Below are positions 1-14,100 of a DNA stretch of 64,000 bases, piece by piece. The DNA is taken from the NCBI RefSeq assembly GCF_036373705.1, contig NC_089850.1:47709048-47773047 (forward strand), read 5' to 3'. Origin of the DNA: Amia ocellicauda. Its lineage: Eukaryota > Chordata > Actinopteri > Amiiformes > Amiidae. Made by a program: the position numbers and the translations under genes. How positions within the stretch are numbered: position 1 is the stretch's first letter; the number at the start of each line of letters is the position of its first letter. Below the pieces are notes generated by a model. The model saw only the letters and a list, made by a program, of their open reading frames with translations. It was not told the origin of the DNA and searched no databases.

Positions 1-337
1 TTTCGCCCACAGGACTGCCGCATACTGGATGTTTTTCCCTTTTCACACCATTCTTTGTAAACCCTTGAAATGGTTGTGCGTGAAAATCCCAGTAACTGAG
101 CAGATTGTGAAATACTCAGACCGGCCTGTCTGGCACCAACAACCATGCCACGCTCAAAATTGCTTAAATCACCTTTCTTTCCCATTCAGACATTCAGTTT
201 GGAGTTCAGGAGATTGTCTTGACCAGGACCACACCCCTAAATGCATTGAAGCAACTTCCATGTGATTGGTTGGTTAGACAATTGCATTAATGAGAAATTG
301 AACAGGTGTTCCTAATAATCCTTTAGGTGAGTGTATA
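1..337 (+). mobile_element. 3' end of an L2-type (CR1/L2 clade) LINE, 5'-truncated by the window edge
   Basis: The segment closely resembles the widespread 3'-terminal region of vertebrate L2-type non-LTR retrotransposons as I recall it. It has the stretch beginning with ttcgcccacaggactgccgc, a tail reading aacaggtgttcctaataat, then gtgagtgtatatat. The final short tandem-like gtgagtgta/tata end is typical of L2 3' ends. It abuts the truncated Tc1 element on its right with no spacer. Small open frames inside it are not coding. The family name comes from memory, not a database search. Confidence 0.55.
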
Positions 338-339
338 TA

Positions 340-1276
<937 letters not shown>

Positions 1277-1318
1277 GGTGGAGAGTTTGGAATCTGATTG
1301 ATTGATTGCTTCTGTGGA

Positions 1319-1415
1319 CAGGTGTCTTTTATACAGGTAACGAGCTGAGATTAGGAGCACTCTCTTAAAGGGAGTGCTCCTAATCTCAGCTCGTTACCTG
1401 TATAAAAGACACCTG
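1319..1415. repeat. Near-perfect palindrome inside the Tc1 terminal region
   Basis: Two arms of about 44 bp (from caggtgtcttttatacag at 1319 to its reverse complement ending at 1415) flank a loop of about 8 nt rich in cttaaag. It lies between the inner direct repeat and the transposase start. I recall the same palindrome from related copies of this family, so it is probably a family feature and not a local event. Confidence 0.85.
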
Positions 1416-1645
1416 GGAGCCAGAAATCTTGCTGATTGATAGGGGATCAAATACTTTTTCCCTCATTAACATGCAAATCAATTTATAACTTTTTTGAAAT
1501 GCGTTTTTCTGGATTTTTTTGTTGTTATTCTGTCTCTCACTGTTAAAATACATCTACCATTAAAATTATAGACTGATCATTTCTTTGTCAGTGGGCAAAC
1601 GTACAAAATCAGCAGGGGATCAAATACTTTTTTCCCCTCACTGTA

Positions 1646-4600
1646 TAGATAGATAGATAGATATTCTGCCACAATGATAATTAATTTGAAGCCAAACCAG
1701 CATTTACTATTAGTTAAAGTGGCATACAGAAGAAAAAACATGTCCAATCTCTTACCCTTATTATTTGTTTTTGGCCACTTACTTTTAGCAAACACTGCTG
1801 CCCTAAATATTATCTGAGGTTTGTTTTCATCAACATTAAGAAAGAAAAGTTATGTCTTAATGTTCCTGAACTTTACTGCCTTAAATAAGAGCAACAACTT
1901 ACATTTTGAATTACTATCCATAACTGCTCAGCAAACAAGGCTTGCACACTGCAATTAATCACTGTTTACTGGACGCTCTCAGGCAGGCAGAGAAAAGATT
2001 TGGTTTCCTACCGTATCATTTCAAATTAAATGTGTGCAAGCACTTCAGTTACATTTTACCCCTACAGGGAATTCATAAATCTGATGCCTTATAGTCACAA
2101 TAACAGACTTCTTTACCACCTTGAGAAGATCTTCATTCTGGTGTGATGGTGTTAGAGAGGATTCAAGGCATCATAATACTGTGGACTGTGTGTGGGTGTA
2201 TATATACACACATCGATAACCCTGTAATCTTCATTATGGAAACGGAATATAAAATTAGGACCATATCTCCCTAGCATTTAACACTATTTCAAGCCTTTAA
2301 TAGTATTATATAATGGCAAAACAGTGACAAAATCTACTTGAATTATTAGAGAGATACATACAGACATATACACACAGGTATTTTGAAAAGGAAATTAGCT
2401 CTTTAGAAGTAAGATCTACGAGATGGGACTATTTTGCAGTTCAGAACAAAGACATTGAAAGACATTGATTTTTTTCACTACAATCTTTTAGTGTCCCGCA
2501 ATCAAAGTGCTCAGCCGTCACAAAGATGGCCCAATCAAATGTAATTTTCCTGTGTATTATGGAAGCCTGAATCAATACAAAAAAAAAAATCAGTGGGATG
2601 ACCTGCAAAGCCACCTCTACAGAGCAGTCAATACACATCCAGGGCTAATTTAATTCTCATTTAGATAAAGAACGATTTTTTTACCCCAACAAGTCGCTTC
2701 CAATGTATGAAGTGATGACGGTCGTGTCTGAGGCCTTCAGGGAGAGCTAAGGGATTGTAATCTTGCACACTCGGCCAAGACGAGTCTCTTATTAAATCCA
2801 CTTTTCACTGAACTGAACAATACACAATTTAGAAAGTATTTAGGCGTCCATTTTAAAAAGGGAACATTGATCAGATATAATTCAGGGGTTCTTCAAATGA
2901 ATAACTGGAGGAAGAAACAGAAAATTTAAGGTACTAAATAAAATACAATAGACATTTAAATCCCATAATGTTCATCACTAGAGTGTTACAGCTTGAGCAA
3001 GTCTCATGGTCACTCTCCCCACCTGGCACCTCGTGCAGATATCCACTCCCACACACACCCAGATTAAACATTCACATCTATATACCTCTGGGGCCGCTGG
3101 CAATGCTGACACCGCACTTGAGTTCCAAATTGAGTTGGTTAGTCTAGTTTTCAGGAATGTAAATATTTAATGTTTTTAAAGAAACAAAATTGATATATTT
3201 TGTCTATTTGTGAAGATCCACTTTTTTATTATAATTTTTTAGATCACTACAATAGGAGGAAGTTACTATTGTAAAGGCCATATTGATCTACTATGTCCTC
3301 CTTACTTATTTTCTTAATAAATTAGGTTTCTGTGCCCCAGACCATAAACTTGAAAAGCAGATTAGTCGATTTTGAATTAGACACTTACTGCATCTCTTGG
3401 GAATTGTATGCTGTGTAATAACTGTTTTCATTGAGAATTTGTATCTTTTCATAGATTTTTCTGAGCTTTAAAATTTGCATTTTTTCTTTCCATAAATTAA
3501 AAAAAAAAAAAAAAAAAAAAATCAACATATATTACCTTGACTGTTTCCCATCTCTCGGTCTACAGTAATAGCTGTAACGAGACTCAGAGTTGTTCTCCAT
3601 TACTGAAGCAATGCCTTATGGGTAATGACACCCAAGCAGAGGACATGGGCCTGGTGGGTGTTAACACCAACAAGCACCAAGGTGCCAGCCCCCAGAACAG
3701 AAACTGAATCTGTGTACGACAGGGTGACTCCTGGGATGGATATCTCCCTGTTGATACACAGCTTAACAGTTTGACAGCTGGAAAATTAAATGAGTACTGG
3801 AGTATTTTTTTTTTGTTTATTTAAAAAAACACCCCTTTGTTTTTTGTGCGTGTGTGTGAATTTTGATGGTTTAATTCTTCCAACTGCATCTGAAAGTGTT
3901 AGCCAGCGAGACCTTAATTTAAGTGTACCGAAAGTCTTTTCTAAAATTAACAACAAAAAAACATTTTAAAACCAAATCAAATGTGGCTTTTTCCTGTAGT
4001 CTATTACTTTACAGAAAGTCAGCACAGGAATGAAATGGACCTGGCAAATACATACAGTCCCTGATTGACCACTGTTTTCTGACTAGTCTGATCTCTTCCT
4101 ATTTAAGCGGAGGGCTGTCAGATAGAGTGACATCACCTGGTATATGCGTTTAAGATGATGGCAAGGTCAACCCCACAAGAAACACAAAACTCTACCAACA
4201 ATACAAACTAGGGTTAATACCTAGTTATTCACTGGAGTTCAGAGGCCAAGTCTTCAAATTCAGACATCATGGGTCTGGATCTGGTCTCTGTCGGTGCAAA
4301 ATGTGACCAGGATTTTCCTAAGGTGCACAAAATGTGACCAGGATTTTCCTAAGGTGCACAGCTGGCCAGGTACTGTAGGGGTTGGCCAGGCCTGAAGCTG
4401 CACAGGGTTCGCTTGCCTTTCTGCACAACAAGGACTCCCGTGATTGTGCGGGCTCCTGTAACTCCGCAATGTTAGGGAGAGCTGCATGATTGCTTTAGCT
4501 CTGCTGGGAGGGGTGAGCCATGTTGATTAACCCAACGCAGCCCGATTATTTTGAACCTGTCCAGGATTTCGTGATAGTGTCCAGAGTCCAACATCAGATT

Positions 4601-6567
4601 GGAAAGGGATATATATCTGCCCTGATGGATCAGGTGCAATCAACAGATACAGGAAACTAAGAGCTCTGCTGCGATCCATACACACACAAAACAAAAATGC
4701 AAAGTGTTCCACGGAGACAATAAAACTGCTGTAAGAATAAGCTATGACAGCTGTGTTTTAAGGTGCAGCAAATTTACATGAATAGTCAGATATACCATAT
4801 TAGTAAATATTAACAATGCAGTTCATGCATAGTACATAAAATAGCAACTATACGCCTGGCATTGTACTTTACTTGGGATATTCAAACAGTCATCTCAGCA
4901 AACTTTCTCTGTTCTCATAAGTGACTCTTTGAAGTTGATCAGCTCAGGTGCCCAGCTATCCGTCCATATTTTCCAGCAGACAGATACAGTAACTTGCTGA
5001 ATGATCAGATTCTGATATACAAACACTAAAGAGACTACTGAATGTTCTTCTTTTCTCATGATGAGGCTGTTTTTTTTTTTTTGGGTTGCACTGATGAAAA
5101 CAGTAGTCATAACATAATTTGGAGCCCAGCAGTATTAGAATGAGCGGTCTTAAACAGCAGAGCTATGACAACAACAAAGACCAAAACTGAATAGATATAA
5201 AACAGATCTTTACCTGGGAACCCTGCCTAGCCTGATGCATGCAGTCATGCTAAAGTGCGAACATGAGGATGGAGGTACAGTGGAATTACTTGTACTATTT
5301 GTTGTTAGTGGCCTTTTCATAAGGCAGGCTCTTGCACATGCACACACCTCTAGTAGTAAATTAATTACTGGATATTAATCTTGGAAATTGCATGTGTTTT
5401 TTTTTTTTTTTAATCTACCGGATTAAAGAAACATGGGTTTGCCCTAGTAAAGACTTCAGAAAAACTGCTTAGGTCACACAATGGGGTTTCCTTATCCCTA
5501 GACCAATGAAGATTTGCTGCATGTGTCACACTATGTATGCTTCATTTTTTGAGTTTCCAGAGGATTAAGATACCACAAAGAAAATTTGGTAAGAAGAAAG
5601 ACACTGTTAATCTACACATTGGCTACACTTGGCTGGGTCAACAGCTATAAAAAATCTATGAGAAAATCACAACAGCCATTAAGGAAACACAGGAATTATG
5701 GTATTTACCTACAAAAATAAAAGGTACTTTACTTTTGTTATACTTTAACTTTGACCACCCGGCCTTGCTTTGTTAGATAAGATTCCAATCTCCAATTTAA
5801 AGCTTTAAGGTTTAGGAGACTCACACAGGGGAGATTAACTTTGGCGACTCTGAACAAAAGAACTCAGGATCTAAGACTGTTAAAAGCAGATATATAGTTC
5901 TCAGCAAAGCTATAAATGTTATTCCCATTGCTGGGTTAAAGGCATGCCTCTAGCATGAAGAGCTTGTGGTCTTGACTGAACAAAGCAAAGCAGTGAGACT
6001 TCAGAATAGTGTTCAGGGAAAACTGCTTAGGCCTTATGGGCCCTTCTTGGAGGCTGCGGTGTTAAACATAATATACATCGGTGTCAATTATTGTCTTTGA
6101 AAAATGTGTTTTGAGCATACAGAGTAGGATATAAAGCCAGCAAATTTTCAAGAGGGTCCAAAATTGCAGCATTAAAAGGCAAATAGAAATTAAATAAAAT
6201 ACATTAATTCCACAGTGAAAGGAAATAAATCAAAAAGACAAATAAGAAGAAAAAACATAATTAACCGGCTCACTATTAATCTGTAATCATGCCATTTGAC
6301 TACCTGCCACACAAAAGGTGCAGAGATTGTATTTAAAGAAAAAAAGTAATGACAGGAAACCGTCTGAGAGGTTTCTGACATTTCTATAAATAAACTGACA
6401 TCCTGATATAAATGGTTACATTATTAAGGCAGTAGAGTATAGTGAACACAATGCTCTTCATAATCACAATCACTATGTGAAAGGACATAACGCCAGGCTA
6501 TTCTTATTGATCCACTCAAAGGAAAGGAAAATTGTTACAATTTATAAATAAAACCATCATATATTAG
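1646..6567. other. Non-coding stretch (inferred slc35f1 intron 1)
   Basis: I see no gene here. It starts with a short (ATAG)n run after the transposon and contains a 23-nt poly-A at 3499-3521, smaller T/A runs near 5070 and 5398, and a two-copy tandem repeat at 4293-4359. Open frames are short and lack recognisable domains. The sequence is AT-rich and otherwise unremarkable. Confidence 0.6.
4293..4359. repeat. Two-copy 30-bp tandem repeat
   Basis: The unit ggtgcaaaatgtgaccagga (first 20 bases) continuing to ttttcctaa is at 4293-4321. It is followed immediately by a second copy at 4322-4352 with a two-base insertion, then a partial third copy (ggtgcac). The near identity suggests a recent duplication. 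Confidence 0.85.
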
Positions 6568-6741
6568 GCGCATTTACACTGACATTTCTGATCTGGATCA
6601 AATGCATCGGTAGCATTTGATCAGGATCAGAAATGGCAGTGTAAACGCTCAGCAATTGGATCAAATGTACATCTCAGGGAGATGCTACAGATCCAGATCA
6701 AATGCACTGGTAGAATTTGATCATGGCAGTGTAAACGCTCA
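6568..6741. repeat. Palindromic MITE-like repeat with duplicated right end
   Basis: Bases 6568-6605 and 6613-6650 form an inverted repeat of about 38 bp with about five mismatches, with ends resembling gcgcatttacactg and cagtgtaaacgctc. A second, more diverged segment follows and ends in the same gcagtgtaaacgctca motif at 6726-6741 (first copy at 6636-6651). This fits a small non-autonomous DNA transposon, or two nested copies. The family is not identified. Confidence 0.6.
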
Positions 6742-6880
6742 ACCGGCTCATGTTCCAGCATGCACTGCGGTGGCATGTTTTAGAGACAGAGGAGCAGACA
6801 GACAGCCTTCGCATCAGTGGAGCAGATAGGAGAACACATCCCTACTGACCGTATTATAAATAAAATAGTGTGTAAAATTA

Positions 6881-6972
6881 ACATAAAATAACAACCCAGC
6901 TAACACACAACGTTGCCACAATGTAAATTACGTTGCTACAACATTGTGTGTTAGCTGGGTTTGTATTTTATG
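6881..6972. repeat. Hairpin-forming inverted repeat (MITE-like)
   Basis: The left arm begins acataaaataacaacccagc (6881) and continues through taacacacaacgttg. The right arm is its near-perfect reverse complement ending at 6972, with a short central loop. The core aacccagctaacacaca is familiar from fish genomes as a dispersed palindromic element. It is non-coding. Confidence 0.7.
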
Positions 6973-7204
6973 TTTGCAAAAATAATTATATTTTTATTTT
7001 CAATGCTTTGGTTGTGAAAAAATATGTAAGTGCGTTGGGTTTACTTATTATAATAATTTGTAACTAGATAAATACAATTTTATTTATAGGCATATGATTA
7101 AACAGTTATACCAAACAGGTGCTTATTATCATCAATTCAATATGTAGGTTGAAACACAATCATTAAGTGAAACAGCTGTGTAGGAGGAATAAAACTGGGT
7201 AAGA

Positions 7205-8100
7205 AACAGCCAAACTCAGCTAACAAGGTGAGGTTGCTGAAGACAGTTTACTGTCAAAAGTCAAACACCATGGCAAGACTGAGCACAGCAACAAGACACA
7301 AGGCAGTTATACTGCATCAGCAAGGTCTCTCTCAGGCAGACATTTCAAGGCAGACAAGAAGCACAAAGAAACGGGCAACATTGAGGACCATAGATGCAGT
7401 GGACGCAGTCCAGCAGTGCCATCAGCTCAGAATTGGCAGAAAACAGTGGGACCCTGTCTGGAGAAGTCTGGTCAGAAGTGGCCTTCATGGAAGACTTGTG
7501 GTCAAAAAGCCATACCTCTAACGTGGCAACAAGGCCAAGTGACTCAACTATGCACGAAAACACCTGAACTGGGGTGCAGAAAAATGGCAACAGGTGCTCT
7601 GGACTGATGGGTCAAAATTTGAAATATTTGGCTGTAGCAGAAGGGCCGAAGGGCTGGAGTGTCTGCAGGCAACAGTGAAGCATGGTGGAGGTTCCTTGCA
7701 AGTCTGGGGCTGCATTTCTGCAAATGGAGTTGGGGATTTGGTCAGAATGAATGGTCTCCTCAATGCTGAGAAGTACAGGCAGATACTTATCCATCATGCA
7801 ATACCATCAGGGAGGCATCTGATTGGCCCCAAATTTATTCTGCAGCATGACAATGACCCCAAACACACAGCGACAGTCATTAAGACACAAAGAAAAACAA
7901 GGAGTCCTGGAAGTGATGGTATGGCCCCCACAGTGCCCTGATCTCAACATCATCGAGTCTGTCTGGGATTACATGAAGAGAGAGAAGCAACTGAGGCTGC
8001 CTAAATCCACAGAAAAACTATTAAAATCAAATGTATATACATTGGAACTTGGACCACTCGCATTAGGCGTCCTGAAATGTTGCTGGTAACTGAAGATTTG
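7205..8100 (+). pseudogene. Second Tc1-family transposase remnant (frameshifted)
   Basis: A plus-strand Tc1-like transposase is recognisable in three frame-shifted pieces. The N-terminal piece starts at ATG 7270 (MARLSTATRHKAVILHQQGL, helix-turn-helix region). The middle runs about 7545-7900 with WTDGSKFEIFG and HDNDPKHTA. The C-terminal piece runs about 7895-8089 with PDLNIIESVWDYMK. All three catalytic acidic positions (D, D, E) are still visible although the frame is broken at least twice. It is a different subfamily from the copy at 338-1645. I could not find intact terminal repeats, so the ends are approximate. It is an old, inactive copy. Confidence 0.88.
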
Positions 8101-11100
8101 TTAAATATTGATCATTCTATGACTGGGATGACATTTAAAACACAAGATAAAAGGTATAGACATTTTTGCAAATGCTGCTCTGTGATTGGCTGCATTCTCA
8201 TATGTGATTTACAATGGAAGAGAGATTGAATGAAGTTGTTTCTTTCTCCTATTTCTGGACATGACATTCATGAAGCAGATAAGAGTCACAGCCACAGACA
8301 GTACGCTGAGTTTGCCGATTGATGTGTTCAAGAACAGCTTCTCACAGACTGCAAATGAGTCCAGACTACTCCCTAAACACCACCGCAGTCACGCAGGACA
8401 CAAGCAATTGGATTCTGTATGTCTGTTTTTTTGTTTTGTTTTGTTTCTTGCTTTTCATGAAAAATATTCACACAAAGCTCTTTGGAAAGTAGTTAGTATG
8501 CTGGTTAAATTATATTAACCACAAATATTGATGGTGAAGCTCAGTTATACTAGCCACTTTCATCCATCTGCAAATTGCAATCTTTTGTATGTTATAAAAT
8601 TGGCCTCCCTATTACACAGAGCGATAGAGATAAACTCAGAGCTAACATTATCTTTAATTAATCACAGCTCCAGTTAATTGCATAAAAGGAGTAATTGCAT
8701 CCCTGTAATCAAATGAAAACACATTATTTTCATGACCTTGTCAAGCTATCAGACACTCAGAATCAAGCTAATGGGAGGCTTAAATTAAGGCCCAGGACAA
8801 CAGGTAATGTGACACAAAGATGCCAAGGAAGACACAAGTTATCACTGACAAAAATAAAAAAAGGAAGTTCTCCAGGAAATGGTAAAAACTAAGTATTTTA
8901 TAATTCTATATTCACTGCAGTTTTAAAATATAGATATTTTGATTTTGAATGTATAACGAGTTCAGATACATAAATCCTAAATAGTTCAAGCATCATATAT
9001 TCTGCACAATTTTCCACTTCCACTGTTCTTCATGTATTCCTTCAAACAAGTCACAAAATCCCCACGCCCCCTTAGCGCTATTATTGTGAGACGGTGCACG
9101 AGTCTCATACTTGTTCTCTGAAAATGCAGGAAGCAGAAAACTTTAGCCAGGAGTAAAACACAAAAAAAAAACAAGATTAAAAATACAGAAACAAGGTGAA
9201 TAGCATCACTTAGAACATTCGTGATCATTAATAAAAATAAAAATGTCTGCTTTGGTCTTTCATCACTGGAGTGTGGCATTTCAGAAAACAGGAAAGATGT
9301 TAAGGAAAACTGGAACTGGAAGTGAGCACTCTGTCCCTTGCATGATTTGGCAGATCTAATAATGTTAGCCTAGATCCACCTATAGTGAGAAATATCTGGA
9401 ACATTAGGCAGAATGTTTTTGGCTCGAGTGTTTTTGGCTTTTACACTCGATCTGCCCATACACCATCAAATAATCCCTTTGAAGTACCAGGGCAACTGTA
9501 TAATATTAATAAAATTTGAAATGCTTGAGCACAAAAGGAATGTCTGAATTAGATTACGCCAGTGGACTATATATGAATGGTTTATTCAGCACTGGATACC
9601 CTACAGAACAGAGCATAGCTTTTTGTTGACTCCTCTTGGGTAACTGTTTATACAAGAAAATTGAAATCTTTAAATCATATGCATGTTACCAGCTGCCCTA
9701 CAGATTAAAAAATATATACATTGCATGCCTTTTAAAAGATGGGATTGGGTTTATGAAATCTACATCACAGACACACACCTGCATTGAAACAGTTGTATAC
9801 AAAAGGCATCTGCATGGAACAAGATTGATACCACAGGAAGACTATACTAGTCCCATGGAACTAAATCCAGCGTGTCCCCTAATGTTTATAAATATCCCTG
9901 TTCCCTCACGCATTATAATTAAGTCAACGCTTGTTTAATTAGATTGAAAAGACAGAACTCCATTTCAGTGATTAACACTTAATTTATTCTAATAAGCAAG
10001 CAGGTATAATATTAAAAAAATAATAATACAAACATATACACTTAACCTGATCCTTCCCAGCGAGAAGAAAGCTATAGATATTGGTGTATTTTGTTGAAAT
10101 GTATTAAAGTGGGCTAATTCTGAATCATTCCCCTCCTTGCTTCACCTAAATGCTGCCCTCATTTTGAAGCACAGATCAATATTACAAAAAAGTAAATTAA
10201 ATTTTGAAAATTAACTCTCATGAGATGGGTACTTTAAGACAAAACGTTCTTTATGTGCAATTTAATTATTGCACTGTTCAAATTGATTAATGTCTGGGAC
10301 ATTAAAATGTATGTTGTTTTAAAATTCTTACTTCATTACCACACAATTGTTTTTGTGATGCAGTAAAACATACTCCCATCGCATTACATCTAATTGCAAA
10401 AGCACTTTTAGTTGGTGTTAACTGAAACAAAATCTCCAACCTTATTGATATGTATTATTTGCTGCCATAAACAAAACACTGAAAGAGATACAAAAAACAG
10501 AAAGCCCATTAATTATGTCTTGGCCAAATGCAGGAAACCCTTCTTTAGCACTGATAACAGTGAAGAGCATGAATGGAAAGTTAACAATTAGCCGAATCAT
10601 TATCAAGGAAAAGTATTCCTCGAACTGCATTTACAGCCTGTCCTGAAGTACGAGCACTACAGTATCAGTAACACAAGATGCATGCCGCCTCATATGATCT
10701 GTGCTTACCAATGAATACAGCATCTTATTCTTATTCTATTGAATCTGTGTGTAAGTAGCGCATTCTGCAGGGGCCCAGACTCGGGGTCTGCAGGCGAAAC
10801 CAGCTGTGTGTCTGGATGCACATCTACAATCCCGGAGATGGGAATTTAAGTAGTGCAGTAATAATAGACAGTCAAGCCTTGTCTTTCAACTGTCACTAAG
10901 TGTGGGTACTCATTAAAACCCAGGGCAGCACACATCTATTACAGAGGAAAGTGTGGCACTAAATCCCTTCATATCGAAAGCCCCATGCACTCAGTATTCA
11001 AGGCAATCAGATGATAGAATAGGGAGTCTCTTCCTTCCGCAAATACTGGTAATTACGGCAGTCTTTTGAATTGATGAGGTAAGTGAAACAGGATTTGGTA

Positions 11101-14100
11101 AAGATTGCCTTGTTGGGGGCAGTAATTGGTTTGCTGATGTGGTGCAGTGAAAGGATCAAACTAGAGATGTGTGGCCATTCCCAATCAAACACATGAAATT
11201 GCTCTCCTTGATCATAAAAACATTCAGCATTTTGGCTTAACTACTCAATTGAATGGTGATGCATTATATTGAAACATTCACCACAGTGCTAATAAGTTTT
11301 GATGCGGTTCCATGTCGTGGCCTCACGATACTTATATCTGTTCACTCTTAAGGTGAGTCATACAAATTCACCAAGTGGTTAGTGTTGTTGAGAAGTAATA
11401 CGCCCCTCTCTCTGTTGAGCACTGTTCTGTAAAACAAGGGAAGAACTACACTACCTAATTTAGGAATCCAATAACAAAAATAAACCCTTTAGATGTCTCT
11501 CTGGGAACTTCTCTTTCTGGCCGGATGAGCTTTGAAATCCATTAGTGCCGGCAGCACTAGACACTAGGCTGGGTCTTGGCAGCAAATATGGTGGGTTCAG
11601 GTACAACAGGGTGTCAGTAGAATAGATTTTCCTGGGGAACAGAGTGCCATGACACGGGGGTGTGTGTGTGCATGCGTGAGTTATCAGCAGGGACTTGACT
11701 GACTGAATGAATTTACAGAGCATGATGGGAAAGTTCAGAAGAAGGTAAATTCTTGGAAGACAAATGTTGTTGAAAAATGTTGTTTCAATCAAGTTAAATA
11801 ATTCCGAGTGTATGACTCATGTGCATCACCAGCACTTCCATTATAGTACTTGGAAACAGGCTGATGGATTTCAATGTGCACAGACATCCACATGAGGGGT
11901 CTTGGCAGACATATTCATTATTTCAACATTTTCCAAAGATTCTGAAACTCCACTAGATAAACCATAGATCACTGAGGCCATATTCTGTTTGAACACACTT
12001 TCTGGCCTGAGCATTTTCTCCATTTATAGTCACACACACATCACTGAAACAACCCTAATTCTGCATAACTATTTCTAGGATATCACTTTAAGAAAAGAGG
12101 AAATTACAGTTTACAGTAGTATAAAAATCAGTAAACTTCTAGATATCTGTTCTGTGCCTGTCTAACTCAAGGATGTTCTATAATTTTAAAAACAAACCAA
12201 ATTTAAGCTACATTTGCAAACAAGTACAGACCTTCACATAACCAGTGATTTGATAAAAATGTGATGCAATTTCCTGGTAGATATATCTGCACTGCCCAAA
12301 AAATAAATAATATAAAAGATAGTGTGTGCTGAATAATCTGCCAATCCCATCCTGTTCCTTTCTCCAGAGCTATGGAAACTCAACATCTTCAAAGACAGTC
12401 CTCACAGTGTTCATGACCAAAAGTAAAAATTCAGTTCCACAGATTAATGTTAGGATAAATACATCCTCATTACATTATGAACTCCAAGCCATTATCATTG
12501 AGTGTTTTGTTGACGAGGGGGTGCTACAAAATAACTATCTGACTTGACTTCCAAAGCGCTTGTGTCTTTTCAACATCTTTATTTAATAAAATCTGAACTG
12601 CTCTGCAACAAAGACATAACACAGCAGGACTGTCACAATAAAAACAGCAGGGCTTCCCAAAAATTAAATATTAAAAAAAAAAAATTGTAATCTGCTTCAC
12701 AACTGAAGAAAGTACATCCATTAGATACAAGCAAACCAGCATCTGTCAGTGCAAGCTGTTGAACAGAGCAATCGAAATTGAGTGATCAGCTTTCCTACAT
12801 GAGAGAAACACCCGTTTTCTTTATATGGGAAAACAGAAACTACTTGTGCCAGGCAAAATACTACCTGGAATCTATGATACAAAATAGTATGAATGGTATA
12901 GAATAGTTTCATATTATACAAAATTATGACAAGCCTGTATCTAATCAATATTTAAATCAGAAGCCACTTTCAATTATAAAAAATCACACCAGGGTACAGA
13001 TTTATAGTTTGCAATTCCCAAATAGGTTAGTTTTGATTGGGTCTGGGCCTACATATCAATAAAAAGTTATGGATATAGAGAAAGTGGGATTTTATTTATT
13101 GTATCATATTACGGCGTTACAGTTGATCACTGTTTGCCACCTGATGTCTCTAATTGGCGAGCACCACAATGTTATTCTATAAGTTACATCTTGACACCAA
13201 TTGGAAATGTAACTGCAAATGAACAGCATACCCAAATGGTACAGTACACACAGCAATTCATTACCAAATACTCTGTACCAGATGTAAATAGAGATTTTAA
13301 GTCTTTTTAGCATTTTATTTTATAAAATGGTCATAACAGGGTCTCCCATGTGTTTTTAACAACCTCTCCCTTCTGCAAGAATGCGGGCTCACCTAGCTAC
13401 AATAGCGTGGCCCTGATATGAAAAGTATGCACTGTCTGGACAAAGATGACATCTATAATGGGAGAGAACCAACACTACAGTACCCTTCTCAGCCAACGCA
13501 CAGATTCATAGCTTTCCATTACTCTGTCAGACAGTAAGCCGTGCTTGCCGTCAGCATAATTTTTCAGAGAAGGAGAGTCATTTATCTTACCAGCAATTTT
13601 AAGAAATGCATATTTTATGTAGATGCTGGTAGGTTTTCAATCTGACTGATTCATCACTGTTTTTAGTGTTGCTACCTAGTTGGCAGTGAGATTTATCGAC
13701 AAATCTTTAACATTTTGATGGGAATTGCTTAGGAAGTTTGGAGAGTTCTATTTGTATTTTCTTTGAATTGTGCCTGGCACTCCATATTGTAGCTGCTATC
13801 TTTTATCTAAAGTAGCTGGTTGTAGAGCAAGCTGGTGAAAAATGCATTGTGGTACAATTAGTCATTAAGGAGACAATGTTCTTCCATTTTAACTGCACAT
13901 AAACTGTTAATTGAATGTATCAGTGATTAGGATGTTCACAGTAACCTTGATAGCACTCAGTGAATAAATTATTGATTAAAACAACATTCTGTAAAATATG
14001 ATCATGGCATTTCGTCCAGTACATGAATGTAAGTGGTTTAAACATATGCACATATGTATACATAAACTTATATATATGAAATGACCAGTTTATATATTAA

